From Pseudotabrizicola sp. (lineage in GTDB: Bacteria; Pseudomonadota; Alphaproteobacteria; Rhodobacterales; Rhodobacteraceae), in NCBI RefSeq assembly GCF_030684215.1, contig NZ_JAUXOV010000076.1:183596-247595 (forward strand): a DNA stretch of 64,000 bases, read 5' to 3'. Below the pieces are notes generated by a model, which was given only the letters and a program-made list of their open reading frames with translations, made no database searches and was not told the origin of the DNA. A program made the position numbers and the translations under genes. Each line of letters opens with the position of its first letter. Within the stretch, counting starts at the first letter, position 1. This document shows positions 1-9,180 of this stretch, one piece after another.

Positions 1-326
1 CCCGCGGTGATAGCGCCCCATTGGCGGAAATTCTTGACCTGATCCAGCGTCATATCGGCGTAGCCAGTAAGATACATCAGACTATAGAGCAGCATCGAGC
101 CATGACCCGCCGACAGGATGAACCGGTCCCGGTCGGGCCAGCGTGGGGCGCTTGCGTCAAACTTCAGGTGGTTGGAGAACAGTACGGTTGCCACATCGGC
201 CATGCCCATTGGCATGCCGGAATGGCCTGAGTTGGCGGCGGCCACGGCATCCAGCGTCAGAGCGCGGATGGCGGTGGCGCGCATCCAATGATCGGGGTGG
301 CGGTCGCGCAGGGTCTGGATGTCCAA
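1..326 (-). CDS. tkt: Transketolase, N-terminal part (runs off the left edge)
   Basis: The reverse strand encodes about 108 codons of the N-terminal thiamine-diphosphate-binding domain of transketolase, which exchanges two-carbon units in the pentose phosphate and Calvin cycles in the cytosol. Visible family motifs are [12 protein letters not shown], in which the His contacts the cofactor, and [19 protein letters not shown]. An in-frame ATG exists at 341, but AGGAG lies 8 bases upstream of a TTG at 326. The protein then starts (M)[13 protein letters not shown], as I remember relatives starting, so the TTG is chosen. The gene is divergent from the zapA operon. The downstream part, with the pyrimidine-binding and C-terminal domains, is outside the window. 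Confidence 0.9.
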   Translation of the reverse strand, partial: MDIQTLRDRHPDHWMRATAIRALTLDAVAAANSGHSGMPMGMADVATVLFSNHLKFDASAPRWPDRDRFILSAGHGSMLLYSLMYLTGYADMTLDQVKNFRQWGAITA

Positions 327-533
327 GGCCGGGCTCCTCATACTTGGATCGGTGCGTATTCAGGGTTCCTTACCACCCCAGACGGCAAGATCAAGCACAG
401 CGGCCAAGGTGTTGACGATATGGGGCGTTCCTTGGGCGCGCTTTGCGCTAAGATCGGGCTTGACCTGTCCTTGCGCGATTCGCACCTATGGTCAGGACGG
501 ATGAAAAACCGGGACAGCCGGGAAAGAGGGGGC

Positions 534-1064
534 ATGGATAACATTGCCGAGTTGGAGCGTCGGATCACTGCGGCGCTGATGCGGATTGGTGACGGAGTGG
601 AAACCCTGTCAGTTTCTGGCGGTGCAGATCCGGGGGGGCCGGTGGCGACCTTGGCCGATGGCGTGGCCGAGGCCGAAATCGCCCGTCTGAATGAGGCGCT
701 TGACGAAGAACGCATGCTGAGCGCCCAGTTGCATGAGCGGTTGCGCGCCGTTCGCGATCAGGACGCGGGCAAACGCCAGGGGCTTGAAGCCGAGGTTGAG
801 CGGCTGACCAAGCTGCTTGATGTGCAAGGGCTTGAGCTGCATCGGCTGAAAAAGACCGTTGTAGGATTGCGCGAACAATTGCGCCTGATGACCGAGGCGC
901 AGGCCGAGGGGCGGGTAGAGCCGCATCTGATCAACAAGGCGATGCTGACCGAGCTGGAAACGCTGCGCGCCTTGCGCGCCGCCGAAGCGGCAGAGCTGGA
1001 CGAGCTGATTGCCGCCCTTGATCCGCTGGCCGGACCGAAAGAGGAGGTGTCACAGGATGCCTGA
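534..1064 (+). CDS. Coiled-coil protein of unknown function, upstream of zapA
   Basis: A 176-residue protein with no recognised enzyme motif. It is rich in Glu, Arg, Leu and Ala, and residues about 40 to 165 read as a long heptad-like coiled coil. It has no signal peptide or membrane segment. The start is the ATG at 534, preceded by GAAAGAGGGGG; the frame is open further upstream, but that part does not look coding. The gene overlaps zapA by 8 bases, so the two are translationally coupled. That suggests, without proving it, a role near the division ring. In other alphaproteobacteria the gene in this place is usually called hypothetical. Confidence 0.75.
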   Translation: MDNIAELERRITAALMRIGDGVETLSVSGGADPGGPVATLADGVAEAEIARLNEALDEERMLSAQLHERLRAVRDQDAGKRQGLEAEVERLTKLLDVQGLELHRLKKTVVGLREQLRLMTEAQAEGRVEPHLINKAMLTELETLRALRAAEAAELDELIAALDPLAGPKEEVSQDA

Positions 1065-1431
1065 TGTAACAGTCTCCATCGGCGGGCGCGATTTTCAGGT
1101 CGCCTGTCAGGTCGGCGAGGAACATTTCCTTCGCGCTGCCGCCGCCATGCTGAATGCCGAAGCGGAGCCGCTTGTGCAGCAGATGGGCCGTCTGCCCGAA
1201 GCGCGCATGCTGCTGATGTCGGGGCTGATGCTGGCCGACAAGACTGCGGCGCTGGAAGATGAAAACCGCCAGCTGAAGGAAAGACTGACCACACTCGAGG
1301 CGCGGCCTGTGCCTGCGCCTGAAAAGGTGGAAGTGCCGGTAATCCCGCCGCAAGTATTTGAAACCATGGCGGAAATTGCCGCGCGGGCCGAGGCTTTGGC
1401 AGATCGGATCGAAGAGCGGGCACAGGGATGA
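1057..1431 (+). CDS. zapA: Cell division protein ZapA
   Basis: A 124-residue ZapA-family protein. ZapA binds FtsZ filaments in the cytoplasm and bundles them in the Z-ring. The N-terminal domain carries the family pattern VTVSIGGRDFQVACQVGEE, followed by an acidic and Ala-rich coiled coil (about residues 30-80) and a variable tail with a Pro/Val stretch. The start at 1057 follows GAGGAGG, and its ATG overlaps the stop of the preceding coiled-coil gene. The stop shares four bases (ATGA) with the next gene, so the three genes form one operon. Confidence 0.85.
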   Translation: MPDVTVSIGGRDFQVACQVGEEHFLRAAAAMLNAEAEPLVQQMGRLPEARMLLMSGLMLADKTAALEDENRQLKERLTTLEARPVPAPEKVEVPVIPPQVFETMAEIAARAEALADRIEERAQG

Positions 1432-1760
1432 GGTCGCTTTTTGCTGTGGGTCTGATCGCTTTGGCAGACCAAGCCGGTGCGGCACCTTTGGACGTGCAAA
1501 ACCTGCGTTTTAAGTGTGACCGCGATGTCGAGGTGCCGGTGGTCTTTGTGACCGGGCCAGAGGATGCGGTCGCTGTGGTGCAGATTGATGGCGGCCAGTT
1601 CCTGCTGTACCGCGAACCGGCCGCATCCGGGGCCAAGTATTCATGGCCATCGGACGGGGCCAGCTATGTGCTGTGGTCAAAGGGCAATGAGGCAACAATT
1701 TATTGGCGTGAAGCCGGTAAGGAAAGCCCGCTGCTGACCTGCGTTGTACAGATGCAATGA
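1428..1760 (+). CDS. Small secreted protein resembling MliC lysozyme inhibitors
   Basis: A 110-residue exported protein. It has a short signal peptide (residues 1-19, ending AGAAP) and one compact domain with two cysteines, C30 and C105, that probably form a disulfide. The pattern FKCDRDVEVPVVFV, a central YVLWSKGNEATIYW and the terminal LLTCVV fit the MliC fold (membrane-bound inhibitor of c-type lysozyme). There is no lipobox cysteine at the cleavage site, so it would be periplasmic and not a lipoprotein. The start overlaps the zapA stop (ATGA). The family call is from motif memory only. Confidence 0.6.
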   Translation: MRSLFAVGLIALADQAGAAPLDVQNLRFKCDRDVEVPVVFVTGPEDAVAVVQIDGGQFLLYREPAASGAKYSWPSDGASYVLWSKGNEATIYWREAGKESPLLTCVVQMQ

Positions 1761-1761
1761 A

Positions 1762-1791
1762 AAAAGGCCCGCAGCTTTCTGCGGGCCTTTT
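1762..1791. terminator. Bidirectional intrinsic terminator
   Basis: A perfect 13-base-pair stem (1762-1774 with 1779-1791) with loop CTTT. The arms begin in A and end in T on both strands. It sits between the convergent MliC-like gene and grxD and can serve both. Confidence 0.85.
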
Positions 1792-1824
1792 CAATTTATT
1801 GCGCGGCGTTGTTAAGGTGATCCC

Positions 1825-2187
1825 TTAAGGGGCATTGGCTTCGCGGATTTTTTCTGCCGCAGCTTTGTCATAGGTCACGCCCTTGGCTTCAAACAGCGCG
1901 TCCAGTTCGCCGGACAGGGTCATCTCGGTCACGATATCGCAGCCGCCGACAAATTCGCCCTTCACATAAAGCTGAGGAATGGTGGGCCAGTCGGAAAAAT
2001 CCTTGATGCCCTGACGCACCTCGGCATCGGCCAGCACGTTCACATCGGCAAATTCAACGCCCATGTAGTTCAGCACCCCGGCCACGCGAGACGAGAACCC
2101 GCATTGCGGCATCATCTTGGTGCCTTTCATGAACAGCACCACGTCGTTTTTCTCAACGGTATCCTTGATCTGGTCTTGTGCGCTCAT
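1825..2187 (-). CDS. grxD: Monothiol glutaredoxin, Grx4/GrxD family
   Basis: A 120-residue single-domain glutaredoxin with the monothiol active site CGFS at residues 29-32 and the glutathione-binding [19 protein letters not shown] segment. Such proteins carry or transfer 2Fe-2S clusters and pair with BolA proteins in the cytoplasm. The bolA gene lies 16 bases upstream on the same strand, matching the known Grx4-BolA partnership in iron and iron-sulfur regulation. Length is normal. The start is an ATG preceded by AAAGGAACTCGCAG. Confidence 0.95.
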   Translation of the reverse strand: MSAQDQIKDTVEKNDVVLFMKGTKMMPQCGFSSRVAGVLNYMGVEFADVNVLADAEVRQGIKDFSDWPTIPQLYVKGEFVGGCDIVTEMTLSGELDALFEAKGVTYDKAAAEKIREANAP

Positions 2188-2203
2188 CTGCGAGTTCCTT
2201 TGA

Positions 2204-2440
2204 TTATTCTGGTGCGCGGGTGGTCAGCGCCAAAGCGTGCAATTCGCCATGCGAGCCATCCATCTTGCCCTTGAGTGCGGCATAAACTGCGCGCTGCTGC
2301 TGCACGCGGTTCATACCACGGAAGGATTCATCGACCACTTCCGCCGAAAAGTGCTGACCGTCATCGCCCTGCACCGTGATTTTGGCCTGTGGAAAGCTGG
2401 CACGGATCAGGGATTCGATATCGCGGGCGTCGATGGGCAT
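2204..2440 (-). CDS. bolA: BolA family protein
   Basis: A 78-residue BolA-fold protein. The C-terminal [12 protein letters not shown] holds the conserved His used with Grx4 to hold a 2Fe-2S cluster. An ATG ten codons further upstream is possible, but the ATG at 2440 has AGGAG at good spacing and gives the normal BolA length. It lies between purL and grxD on the same strand, an order common in alphaproteobacteria, and is probably cotranscribed with grxD. Confidence 0.9.
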   Translation of the reverse strand: MPIDARDIESLIRASFPQAKITVQGDDGQHFSAEVVDESFRGMNRVQQQRAVYAALKGKMDGSHGELHALALTTRAPE

Positions 2441-2517
2441 GGTCGGCTCCTGTTTTGGTCTTACAGCCAAATCTAGGGTGCGGCGGCGTCGGCTGCAAGG
2501 TGGCTTTGGGCTGTGCG

Positions 2518-4680
2518 CTACAGCCCAAGTGCGGTTTCAAACGCCGATCTGTAGATCTGGCTCAGCGTGGCAAGTGGGGCGGACTGACCGCCAAAGGTGA
2601 CCGCATCGCCGCCAAAGCGGCCTACGACCGTTGCGGGCACGCCAGCCGCATGCGCCGCACCCTTCAGCCCGTGCAGCACCTGCGGATCAATCGCCACAAG
2701 ATAGCGCGCCTGATCTTCGCCAAATAATGCGGCGATATCACCAGTTTCCAGATCAATGCCCAGCCCGGCAGCTTCGGCCATCTCAAACGCGGCCAGCCCC
2801 AGACCGCCGTCAGACAGGTCGGTGCAGCAGCGCAGGGATTTTCCATGTGCCCGGATGAAATCGCCCGTGCGCTTTTCTGCGGCCAGATCAACATGCGGTG
2901 CGTCGCCCGCCTCGATCCCGAACGCTTCGGCCAGCAGGGCGGATTGGCCCAGATGCGTGCCGGCGCGGCCTATCAGCACCGCCAGATCGCCAGTTTGCGG
3001 CTTGCCGTGGATCAGGTGATCCAACGTCGGCAGAATGCCAACCGCGCCGATGGTGGGCGTGGGCAGGATGCCCGAGCCGTCAGTTTCGTTGTAAAGCGAG
3101 ACGTTGCCCGACACGATTGGCATATCAAGCGCCGCGACCGCCGCACCGATGCCTTTGATCGCGCCGACCAGCTGACCCATGATTTCCGGCTTTTCCGGGT
3201 TGCCGAAGTTCAGGTTGTCGGTGGTGGCCAATGGGATCGCCCCCATCGCGGTCAGGTTGCGATACGCCTCGGCGACGGCTTGTTTGCCGCCCTCAAACGG
3301 GTTGGCTTTGACGTAGCGCGGGGTGACATCAGAAGTAAAGGCAAGCGCCTTGGTGGTGCCATGCACCCGCACCACGCCTGCGGGCAGGCCGGGGGTGATG
3401 AGGGTGTCAGCACCAACTTGTGAATCGTATTGCTCCCATACCCAGGATTTATGGCCATAGCTGGGGCTTGAGATCAGAGCGTGCAGAGCATCAAGCGGGG
3501 CAATCGCCGGAATGTCTCCCAGGGGGGCGGCGGTCGGGGTCTCAATCCATGGCCGGTCATATTCCGGCGCGGTCGAGGAGAGTTTTGACAGCGGCAGATC
3601 TGCTTTGACATCATTGCCATGCAGGATGAGGAAGCGGTCTTCGGGGATGGTCTCTCCAACGATGGCGAAATCGAGATCCCATTTGACGAAAATCGCGCGG
3701 GCCACGTCTTCCAGTTCCGGTTTCAGAACCATCAGCATCCGTTCCTGGGATTCCGACAGCATCATTTCATACGCGGTCATGTTGGTTTCGCGCTGCGGCA
3801 CGTCGGCCAGTTGCAGCTTGATGCCAAGGCCACCCTTGTCGCCCATCTCCACGGCAGAACAGGTCAGGCCAGCCGCCCCCATATCCTGAATAGAGATCAC
3901 CGCGCCCGATTGCATCAGTTCAAGACAGGCCTCCAGCAGGCGCTTTTCGGTGAAGGGGTCGCCAACCTGCACGGTGGGCCGCTTTTCCTCGATGGTGTCG
4001 TCGAATTCGGCAGATGCCATGGTGGCACCACCGACGCCATCACGCCCGGTTTTGGCGCCAAGGTAGACAACGGGCATACCGACGCCAGACGCCACCGAGT
4101 AGAAAATCTTGTCGGCATCGGCCAGACCTGCCGCAAAGGCGTTGACCAGACAGTTGCCGTTATAGGATTTGTGAAACCGCACTTCGCCGCCGACAGTCGG
4201 CACGCCAAAGGCATTGCCGTAACCGCCCACACCTTCGACCACGCCCTTGACCAGATACGCGGTTTTCGGGTGTGAGGGCAGGCCAAAGGACAGCGCGTTC
4301 ATCGCGGCAATCGGCCGAGCGCCCATGGTGAATACATCGCGCAGAATGCCGCCAACGCCGGTGGCAGCGCCTTGATGCGGCTCGATATAAGAAGGGTGGT
4401 TGTGGCTTTCCATCTTGAAGATGACCGCCTGACCGTCGCCGATATCGACCACGCCCGCATTTTCACCCGGACCGCAGATCACCTGTGGGCCGGTGGTGGG
4501 CAGGGTGCGCAGCCATTTCTTGGACGATTTATAGGAACAATGCTCGTTCCACATCGCCGAGAAGATGCCAAGTTCGGTAAAGTTCGGCTCGCGCCCGATG
4601 ATGTCGAGGATCCGCGCGTATTCATCGGGGTTGATCCCGTGCTTGGCGATCAACTCGGGCGTGATTGCGGGTTCGGTCAT
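2518..4680 (-). CDS. purL: Phosphoribosylformylglycinamidine synthase subunit PurL
   Basis: A 720-residue small-type PurL, the ATP-dependent synthase subunit that converts FGAR and glutamine-derived ammonia to FGAM in de novo purine synthesis, in complex with PurS and PurQ (not in the window). Motifs include [12 protein letters not shown] near residue 43, the nucleotide-binding [21 protein letters not shown], and the second AIR-synthase-like half with [16 protein letters not shown]. The longer frame from 4749 lacks a ribosome site. The ATG at 4680 has CGGAGG upstream and gives the usual start. The upstream 400 bases hold an RNA-like structured region and a terminator reading in the same direction. 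Confidence 0.97.
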   Translation of the reverse strand: MTEPAITPELIAKHGINPDEYARILDIIGREPNFTELGIFSAMWNEHCSYKSSKKWLRTLPTTGPQVICGPGENAGVVDIGDGQAVIFKMESHNHPSYIEPHQGAATGVGGILRDVFTMGARPIAAMNALSFGLPSHPKTAYLVKGVVEGVGGYGNAFGVPTVGGEVRFHKSYNGNCLVNAFAAGLADADKIFYSVASGVGMPVVYLGAKTGRDGVGGATMASAEFDDTIEEKRPTVQVGDPFTEKRLLEACLELMQSGAVISIQDMGAAGLTCSAVEMGDKGGLGIKLQLADVPQRETNMTAYEMMLSESQERMLMVLKPELEDVARAIFVKWDLDFAIVGETIPEDRFLILHGNDVKADLPLSKLSSTAPEYDRPWIETPTAAPLGDIPAIAPLDALHALISSPSYGHKSWVWEQYDSQVGADTLITPGLPAGVVRVHGTTKALAFTSDVTPRYVKANPFEGGKQAVAEAYRNLTAMGAIPLATTDNLNFGNPEKPEIMGQLVGAIKGIGAAVAALDMPIVSGNVSLYNETDGSGILPTPTIGAVGILPTLDHLIHGKPQTGDLAVLIGRAGTHLGQSALLAEAFGIEAGDAPHVDLAAEKRTGDFIRAHGKSLRCCTDLSDGGLGLAAFEMAEAAGLGIDLETGDIAALFGEDQARYLVAIDPQVLHGLKGAAHAAGVPATVVGRFGGDAVTFGGQSAPLATLSQIYRSAFETALGL

Positions 4681-4883
4681 CAAAGCCTCCGAAAGGATAC
4701 CGGTCTTGGGTGGGGCTTTAGGGCATGTCCCGCGAAAGGGGAAGGGCAAAGGCGGCAGTCAGGGGCGCGGCAGTGCCGGGAATCGTCTGTGGCGCGCTGG
4801 AAATTCTGCACCGCCTGTTTTGACACCTCTGCGCGCAAATGCTGCCTATAGTCCGAGCAATTTTGGGGCGAGCGTCTGAAAAT

Positions 4884-5054
4884 AAAAAAAAGGCCGAGCA
4901 AAAGCTCGGCCCAAGTCCAACAGGGAGGTATGAAGCGAACAAGAGCAAACACTCAACCGCCCGCTTCATCACTGGACTTAGGCGTGCGCTTGATTCGGGG
5001 CAAGGCTGAACATGCTGCTAATGCAGCATGTCCGCTATGTGCTGGGTGCATAGC
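4884..5054 (-). ncRNA. Candidate structured small RNA between the LysR gene and purL
   Basis: No convincing gene lies between 4681 and 5079. The region holds four hairpins in a row, read on the minus strand: 5054-5034 (6 bp, GCTATG/CATAGC); 5031-5010 (9 bp, loop ATTA); an outer 7-bp stem 4979-4973 with 4919-4913 enclosing an inner 8-bp stem 4969-4962 with 4937-4930; and a terminator of 8 bp (4911-4904 with 4899-4892, loop TTTT) followed by eight T. A CCTCCC stretch complementary to ribosome-binding sites lies unpaired between the inner and outer stems. It could be an independent sRNA, a processed 3' end of the LysR mRNA, or an attenuating leader of purL (start 4680). I see no clear promoter. 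Confidence 0.55.
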
Positions 5055-5079
5055 TTATTCGCCAGATTTGATGCTTTGA

Positions 5080-5976
5080 TCAGTCAGGCTGTTTGCGCTT
5101 ACGGTAGGCGAAGATTTCTTCTGTCACAAATTCGCGGAACGCAGCTACCCGCTTGGAGTGGCGCAGCTCTTCCGGATAGGCGAGGAAAACCGGCACTTCA
5201 GCGCTTTCGGTATCTGGCAGAACCCGCACCAGATGGGGGAAATCCTCAGTGATGTAGTCTGGCAAAACGCCGATGCCCAGATGGTTCAACACCCCTTGCA
5301 GCACGCCGAAGTAGTTGTTGACCGTCAGGGTGGAGGGGATGTCATGCGCCATCAGATCATGCACCAGTGTGGCACCTGCGGCCACCTGCGGCACCCCGGC
5401 ATGCTGGGCAATCAACCGGTGCTGGTTGAAGTCATCCATCGACGCGGGCGTGCCATGTTCGGCCAGATATTCGGGGGTGGCGTAGAGCCGCATTTTGATG
5501 TTCATCAGCCGCTTGCGGATCAGATCAGCCTGTGACGGTTCTTTCATGCGGATGGCGACGTCTGCTTCGCGCATCGGCAGGTCAAGCACGCGTTCTTCTA
5601 GCATCAGATCGATCTTCAGGCTGGGGTATTTCTTGTACAGGTTGGCCAGACGCGGGGCGAGCCAGAGCGTGCCAAAACCAGTGGTGGTGGTTACGCGCAA
5701 TTCGCCAAACACCTCATCCTCGGAATCGCGGATGCGGGCGGCTGTGGCTTCCAGCCGTTTGACCATCGCTTGGGTGGCATCAAACAAAAGTTCGCCCTGT
5801 TCAGTGAGGATCAGGCCGCGGGCGTGGCGGTGGAACAGGGTTACGCTAAGCGATTCTTCCAGCGCGCGGATCTGGCGGCTGACGGCAGATTGCGACAAAT
5901 GCAGCACTTCGCCTGCGTGCGTCAGGCTGCCCTTGTCGGCAACCGCATGAAAAATGCGCAGTTTATCCCAATCCAT
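5080..5976 (-). CDS. LysR-family transcriptional regulator
   Basis: A 298-residue LysR-type regulator. The N-terminal winged HTH (residues about 1-60, with GSLTHAGEVLHLSQSAVSRQIRALEE) is followed by a linker helix and the periplasmic-binding-like effector domain. Three near starts exist (5994, 5979, 5976). The ATG at 5976, giving MDWDKLRIFHAVAD, has AAGGG about 7 bases upstream and matches the family start. The neighbour on the other strand is an acyltransferase gene 212 bases away, a typical place for a LysR target, but the effector and the target cannot be read from sequence. Confidence 0.9.
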   Translation of the reverse strand: MDWDKLRIFHAVADKGSLTHAGEVLHLSQSAVSRQIRALEESLSVTLFHRHARGLILTEQGELLFDATQAMVKRLEATAARIRDSEDEVFGELRVTTTTGFGTLWLAPRLANLYKKYPSLKIDLMLEERVLDLPMREADVAIRMKEPSQADLIRKRLMNIKMRLYATPEYLAEHGTPASMDDFNQHRLIAQHAGVPQVAAGATLVHDLMAHDIPSTLTVNNYFGVLQGVLNHLGIGVLPDYITEDFPHLVRVLPDTESAEVPVFLAYPEELRHSKRVAAFREFVTEEIFAYRKRKQPD

Positions 5977-6188
5977 CATCCAACCCTTTACCATGGCGTA
6001 AAGCTATCACGGCCTGCCTCATGAAGGGAGAATCAATCGCATGTAAATGCCTTTCAAACCGATAATGCGTCAGGGTCGTGGCCTTTTGGTCGAGATGAGC
6101 CGCGTGTCACCTGTCATCTTTATGTTACCGGGACTGGCGAAAGGATGGGGTCTGACAATGCCGGCCCAATGAGGAAAGCGGAGAGACA

Positions 6189-7067
6189 ATGCAGCACGAC
6201 GTGGCACGCGAGATTTCTTATGCGTCCTCGGCCTCCAGCAAGGCCGGGGCGACGCTTATCCGGGTGCTGGAGAATGCCACCGGGCGGCTGTCGTTGATCC
6301 GGCGCGCGGCGGGGTATGAGGATGAGATCGCGCGGGGGCGCAGCTTTTGGGATGTGGTGCCGGAACGCTATGGGCTGAGCCTTGAAGTGGTGGGCGGTGC
6401 GGTGGCCAATATTCCGGCGACGGGTCCGCTGGTGCTGCTCGCGAACCATCCTTACGGCATTCTGGACGGGTTAATGATGGGGCATCTGCTGGACCGGATT
6501 CGCGGGGATTTCCGCATCCTGGCCAACTCGGTATTCCGCCGGGCCGAAGCGCTGAACCGGGTTGTGCTGCCGATCTCTTTTGATGAGACGAAAGCGGCGG
6601 TGAAGATGAATCTGGAGACGCGGGCCGAGGCATTGCGCTATCTGGGGCAGGGTGGCGCGGTCGGAGTCTTTCCGGGCGGCACGGTGTCGACCAGTGCCAA
6701 GCCGTTCACCTCGCGCCCGATGGATCCGGGGTGGCGCAATTTCACAGCCAAGATGATTGCGAAATCGGACGCAACTGTGGTGCCGGTGTACTTTGACGGC
6801 CACAACTCACGCCTGTTCCAGATTGCCAGCCATGTGCACTATACGCTGCGGCTGGGGCTGTTGATCAAAGAGTTCCGCGCCCGGATGGACGAGCCGGTGC
6901 GCGTGGTGATCGGCAAGCCGGTTGCGGCCAGCACTCTGGCGCCACTTAAGGCCGATCCGACACGGATGATGGAATTTCTGCGACGGGCCACATACGATCT
7001 TTCACCGCATCCGTTAGGGTCGTATGATCCCGGCCACGAGTTTGAGGCGAAATACAAAATGCGCTGA
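6189..7067 (+). CDS. Lysophospholipid/ornithine-lipid type acyltransferase
   Basis: A 292-residue acyltransferase of the PlsC-like superfamily in the putative-hemolysin/OlsB-like branch. It has ANHPYGILDG at residues 85-94 (catalytic H87 and D93), GVFPGGTVS as the phosphate-binding block, and VVPVYFDG. These enzymes move acyl chains onto lysolipids or lyso-ornithine lipid at the inner membrane. It has no signal peptide and only weak hydrophobic stretches, so it is probably membrane-associated. The start is supported by GGAAAGCGGAGAGAC upstream. It is divergent from the LysR gene and followed by murI after 42 bases. The exact acceptor lipid is unknown. Confidence 0.75.
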   Translation: MQHDVAREISYASSASSKAGATLIRVLENATGRLSLIRRAAGYEDEIARGRSFWDVVPERYGLSLEVVGGAVANIPATGPLVLLANHPYGILDGLMMGHLLDRIRGDFRILANSVFRRAEALNRVVLPISFDETKAAVKMNLETRAEALRYLGQGGAVGVFPGGTVSTSAKPFTSRPMDPGWRNFTAKMIAKSDATVVPVYFDGHNSRLFQIASHVHYTLRLGLLIKEFRARMDEPVRVVIGKPVAASTLAPLKADPTRMMEFLRRATYDLSPHPLGSYDPGHEFEAKYKMR

Positions 7068-7109
7068 CAGGGCCACTGCCCGCAACAGGCGCGAAGGGTG
7101 GGGGCAGGC

Positions 7110-7922
7110 ATGGCGGTTGGGGTTTTTGACAGCGGAATTGGCGGGCTGACGGTTCTGGACGCAGTGACAAGGCGCCTGCCGGATCTGCCGCTGGTCTATC
7201 TGGGCGACAATGCACACGCGCCGTATGGCGTTCGCACGCACGATGATATTTTCAACCTGACCTGTGCGGCGGTGGAACGGCTTTGGGCCGAGGGCTGCGA
7301 TCTGGTCATCCTAGCGTGCAACACCGCATCGGCGGCAGCACTCAAGCGGATGCAGGAAACATGGGTTCCCAAAGATAAACGCGTGCTGGGCGTGTTCGTG
7401 CCGATGATCGAGGCGCTGACCGAGCGGCAATGGGGCGACAACTCGCCCCCGCGCGAAGTGGCGGTCCGGCATGTGGCGCTGTTTGCCACGCCCGCCACAG
7501 TGGCCAGCCGCGCGTTTCAGCGCGAGCTGGCGTTTCGTGCCATCGGAGTGGATGTTGAAGCGCAGCCCTGCGGCGGGGTGGTCGATGCCATCGAGCAGGG
7601 CGATGAAATTCTGGCCGAAGCTTTGGTGCGGTCCCATGTCGAGGCGCTCAAACGCCGGATGCCGCATCCACAGGCGGCGGTGCTGGGCTGCACGCATTAC
7701 CCGCTGATGGAGTCGACGTTTCAGGATGCATTGGGCGATGATGTGAAGGTCTATTCCCAAGCCAATCTGGTGGCAGAGTCGCTGGCCGATTACCTGATAC
7801 GGCGGCCCGAAATGCAGGGCACCGGCACGGAGTCGAAATTCCTGACCACAGGCGACCCAAAGGCGGTGTCGAACAAGGCCACACAGTTTTTGCGCCGCCG
7901 GATCACGTTCGAGGCGGCGTGA
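7110..7922 (+). CDS. murI: Glutamate racemase
   Basis: A 270-residue cytosolic enzyme making D-glutamate for peptidoglycan. The signatures are [14 protein letters not shown] at the N-terminus, the two catalytic cysteines C70 (LACNTAS) and C194 (GCTHYPL), and GDNAHAPYG. The frame can start at 7098 (GTG), but the ATG at 7110 is preceded by a G-rich ribosome site and gives the family start MAVGVFDSG. Its neighbours are an acyltransferase and ccmE, with no obvious functional tie. Confidence 0.95.
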   Translation: MAVGVFDSGIGGLTVLDAVTRRLPDLPLVYLGDNAHAPYGVRTHDDIFNLTCAAVERLWAEGCDLVILACNTASAAALKRMQETWVPKDKRVLGVFVPMIEALTERQWGDNSPPREVAVRHVALFATPATVASRAFQRELAFRAIGVDVEAQPCGGVVDAIEQGDEILAEALVRSHVEALKRRMPHPQAAVLGCTHYPLMESTFQDALGDDVKVYSQANLVAESLADYLIRRPEMQGTGTESKFLTTGDPKAVSNKATQFLRRRITFEAA

Positions 7923-8030
7923 CCTCGGGTTTGTTCTGGGTCAATCACTTCGCTGCGTTGCGACGTTACAACGCTCGACATTGGGTGGCATTGCCCCCAC
8001 ATCAGGCGTGTTAAACGGAAAGGAACGACC

Positions 8031-8489
8031 ATGGCAGGGATGAAGGGGCTTAAAAAGCAGCGGCGGGTGCAGATTATTGTGCTGGCCTTTGTGGCTTTGG
8101 CGGCGTCCACGGGCCTGATCGGCTATGCCATGAAGGACGGGATCAACTTTTTTCGCAGCCCGACGCAGGTGGTGGAAGACCCGCCGCGCGTGGGCGAAGT
8201 GTTCCGTATTGGCGGTCTGGTTGAAGAGGGCAGCATCGTGCGCGGGCAAAGCGAGACTGTCAGCTTTCGGGTGACCGATACCAACCAGACCATTCCGGTG
8301 CGCTTTACAGGCATTCTGCCCGATCTGTTTTCCGAAGGGCAGGGCATGGTTGGCACCGGGTCGATGGAGGACGGCACCTTTGTCGCCACCGAGATTCTGG
8401 CCAAACATGACGAAACCTACATGCCAAAGGAAGTCATTGAAGCGCTGAAGGAACAGGGTGTCTATCAGGATGCGGGTTCAGACAGCTAA
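8031..8489 (+). CDS. ccmE: Cytochrome c maturation heme chaperone CcmE
   Basis: A 152-residue heme chaperone. It has a basic N-terminus (KKQRR), one membrane anchor (about residues 14-32), and a periplasmic OB-fold domain with the heme-binding histidine H126 in AKHDETYMP. It carries heme from CcmCD to the CcmF lyase during c-type cytochrome assembly. AAAGGAACGACC precedes the start. No other ccm genes are adjacent, so the system is split in this genome. The flexible C-terminal tail is normal. Confidence 0.95.
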   Translation: MAGMKGLKKQRRVQIIVLAFVALAASTGLIGYAMKDGINFFRSPTQVVEDPPRVGEVFRIGGLVEEGSIVRGQSETVSFRVTDTNQTIPVRFTGILPDLFSEGQGMVGTGSMEDGTFVATEILAKHDETYMPKEVIEALKEQGVYQDAGSDS

Positions 8490-8541
8490 GCGCGCAGGCT
8501 TTTCAGCCCGTTAACCGGCACAGGTCAGTTTGCCCATGGGG

Positions 8542-8557
8542 GGAGTGTCAGCACTCC
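8542..8557 (+). promoter_or_regulatory. Hairpin touching the ribosome site of the GTA-type endolysin
   Basis: A perfect 6-bp stem (GGAGTG, 8542-8547, with CACTCC, 8552-8557) and loop TCAG. It ends one base before the GGGGA (8558-8562) that serves the start codon at 8569. It could act as a translational control element for the lysis genes, or be the residue of an operator. Its regulatory meaning is inference. Confidence 0.4.
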
Positions 8558-8568
8558 GGGGAATGCCC

Positions 8569-9180
8569 ATGACAAGCGTAAGACGACTGGCCGAAGAAAT
8601 TGTCGCCCGAGAGGGCGGCTATGTGAACGACCCCGACGATCCGGGCGGGGCCACCAACCATGGCGTGACCATCGGCACCCTGCGCAGGCTGGGGCTGGAT
8701 GTGAACCGTGACGGGCGCATCAATGTGGCCGATGTCCGCAGCCTGACCCGCACGCAGGCGGTCGAGATCTATCTGGACCACTACTACAAGCGCCCCGGCA
8801 TCGCGGCGCTGCCCGAGGCTTTGCAGGCATCGGTGTTTGATATGTATGTGAATGCAGGGTCCAATGCGGTGAAGATCCTGCAGCGGCTGATCACCGATAT
8901 GGGGTTTCCCTGCACCCCTGATGGCAAGATCGGGCCGCAGACGATCCGGGCGGCGCAACTGGCCTATGAAGCGGCCCCCAACCACCTGCCCGATGCCTAT
9001 GGGATTGCGCGGCGCAATTACTATTACGGGCTGGCCGATGCCCGCCCGCAAAGCCGTAAATTTGCGAAGCGGCGCGATGGCGGCAAGGGCGGCTGGATCA
9101 CCCGCGCCGAGGAATTCATGGCAAAGCGCTATCACCTCACCGCAGCACAGCATAAGGAAAGGACCGCAAAATGGGGTTGA
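8569..9180 (+). CDS. GTA-type endolysin (GH108 N-acetylmuramidase)
   Basis: A 203-residue muramidase. Residues about 10-40 carry the glycoside hydrolase 108 signature REGGYVNDPDDPGGATNHG, with the catalytic Glu in REGGY. The C-terminal half is a peptidoglycan-binding type 3 domain (PDGKIGPQTIRAAQ). It has no signal peptide, as expected for a holin-released endolysin. In Rhodobacter capsulatus such a holin/endolysin pair outside the main GTA cluster lyses the producing cell and releases GTA particles. The start at 8569 uses GGGGA at 6-base spacing; an ATG at 8563 lies too close to the ribosome site. It overlaps the holin gene by 10 bases. Confidence 0.85.
   Translation: MTSVRRLAEEIVAREGGYVNDPDDPGGATNHGVTIGTLRRLGLDVNRDGRINVADVRSLTRTQAVEIYLDHYYKRPGIAALPEALQASVFDMYVNAGSNAVKILQRLITDMGFPCTPDGKIGPQTIRAAQLAYEAAPNHLPDAYGIARRNYYYGLADARPQSRKFAKRRDGGKGGWITRAEEFMAKRYHLTAAQHKERTAKWG

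Noticed and set aside
342..533. Possible 6S RNA in the gap before the zapA operon
   Set aside because: 6S RNA lies near zapA in gammaproteobacteria, but this gap shows no long rod-shaped pairing with a central bubble. I could not build a convincing fold.
4718..4972. 84-codon minus-strand frame starting MMKRAVECLLLF
   Set aside because: It runs through the nested stems and the strong terminator, has no ribosome site, and its end overlaps the purL leader. The RNA reading explains the region better.
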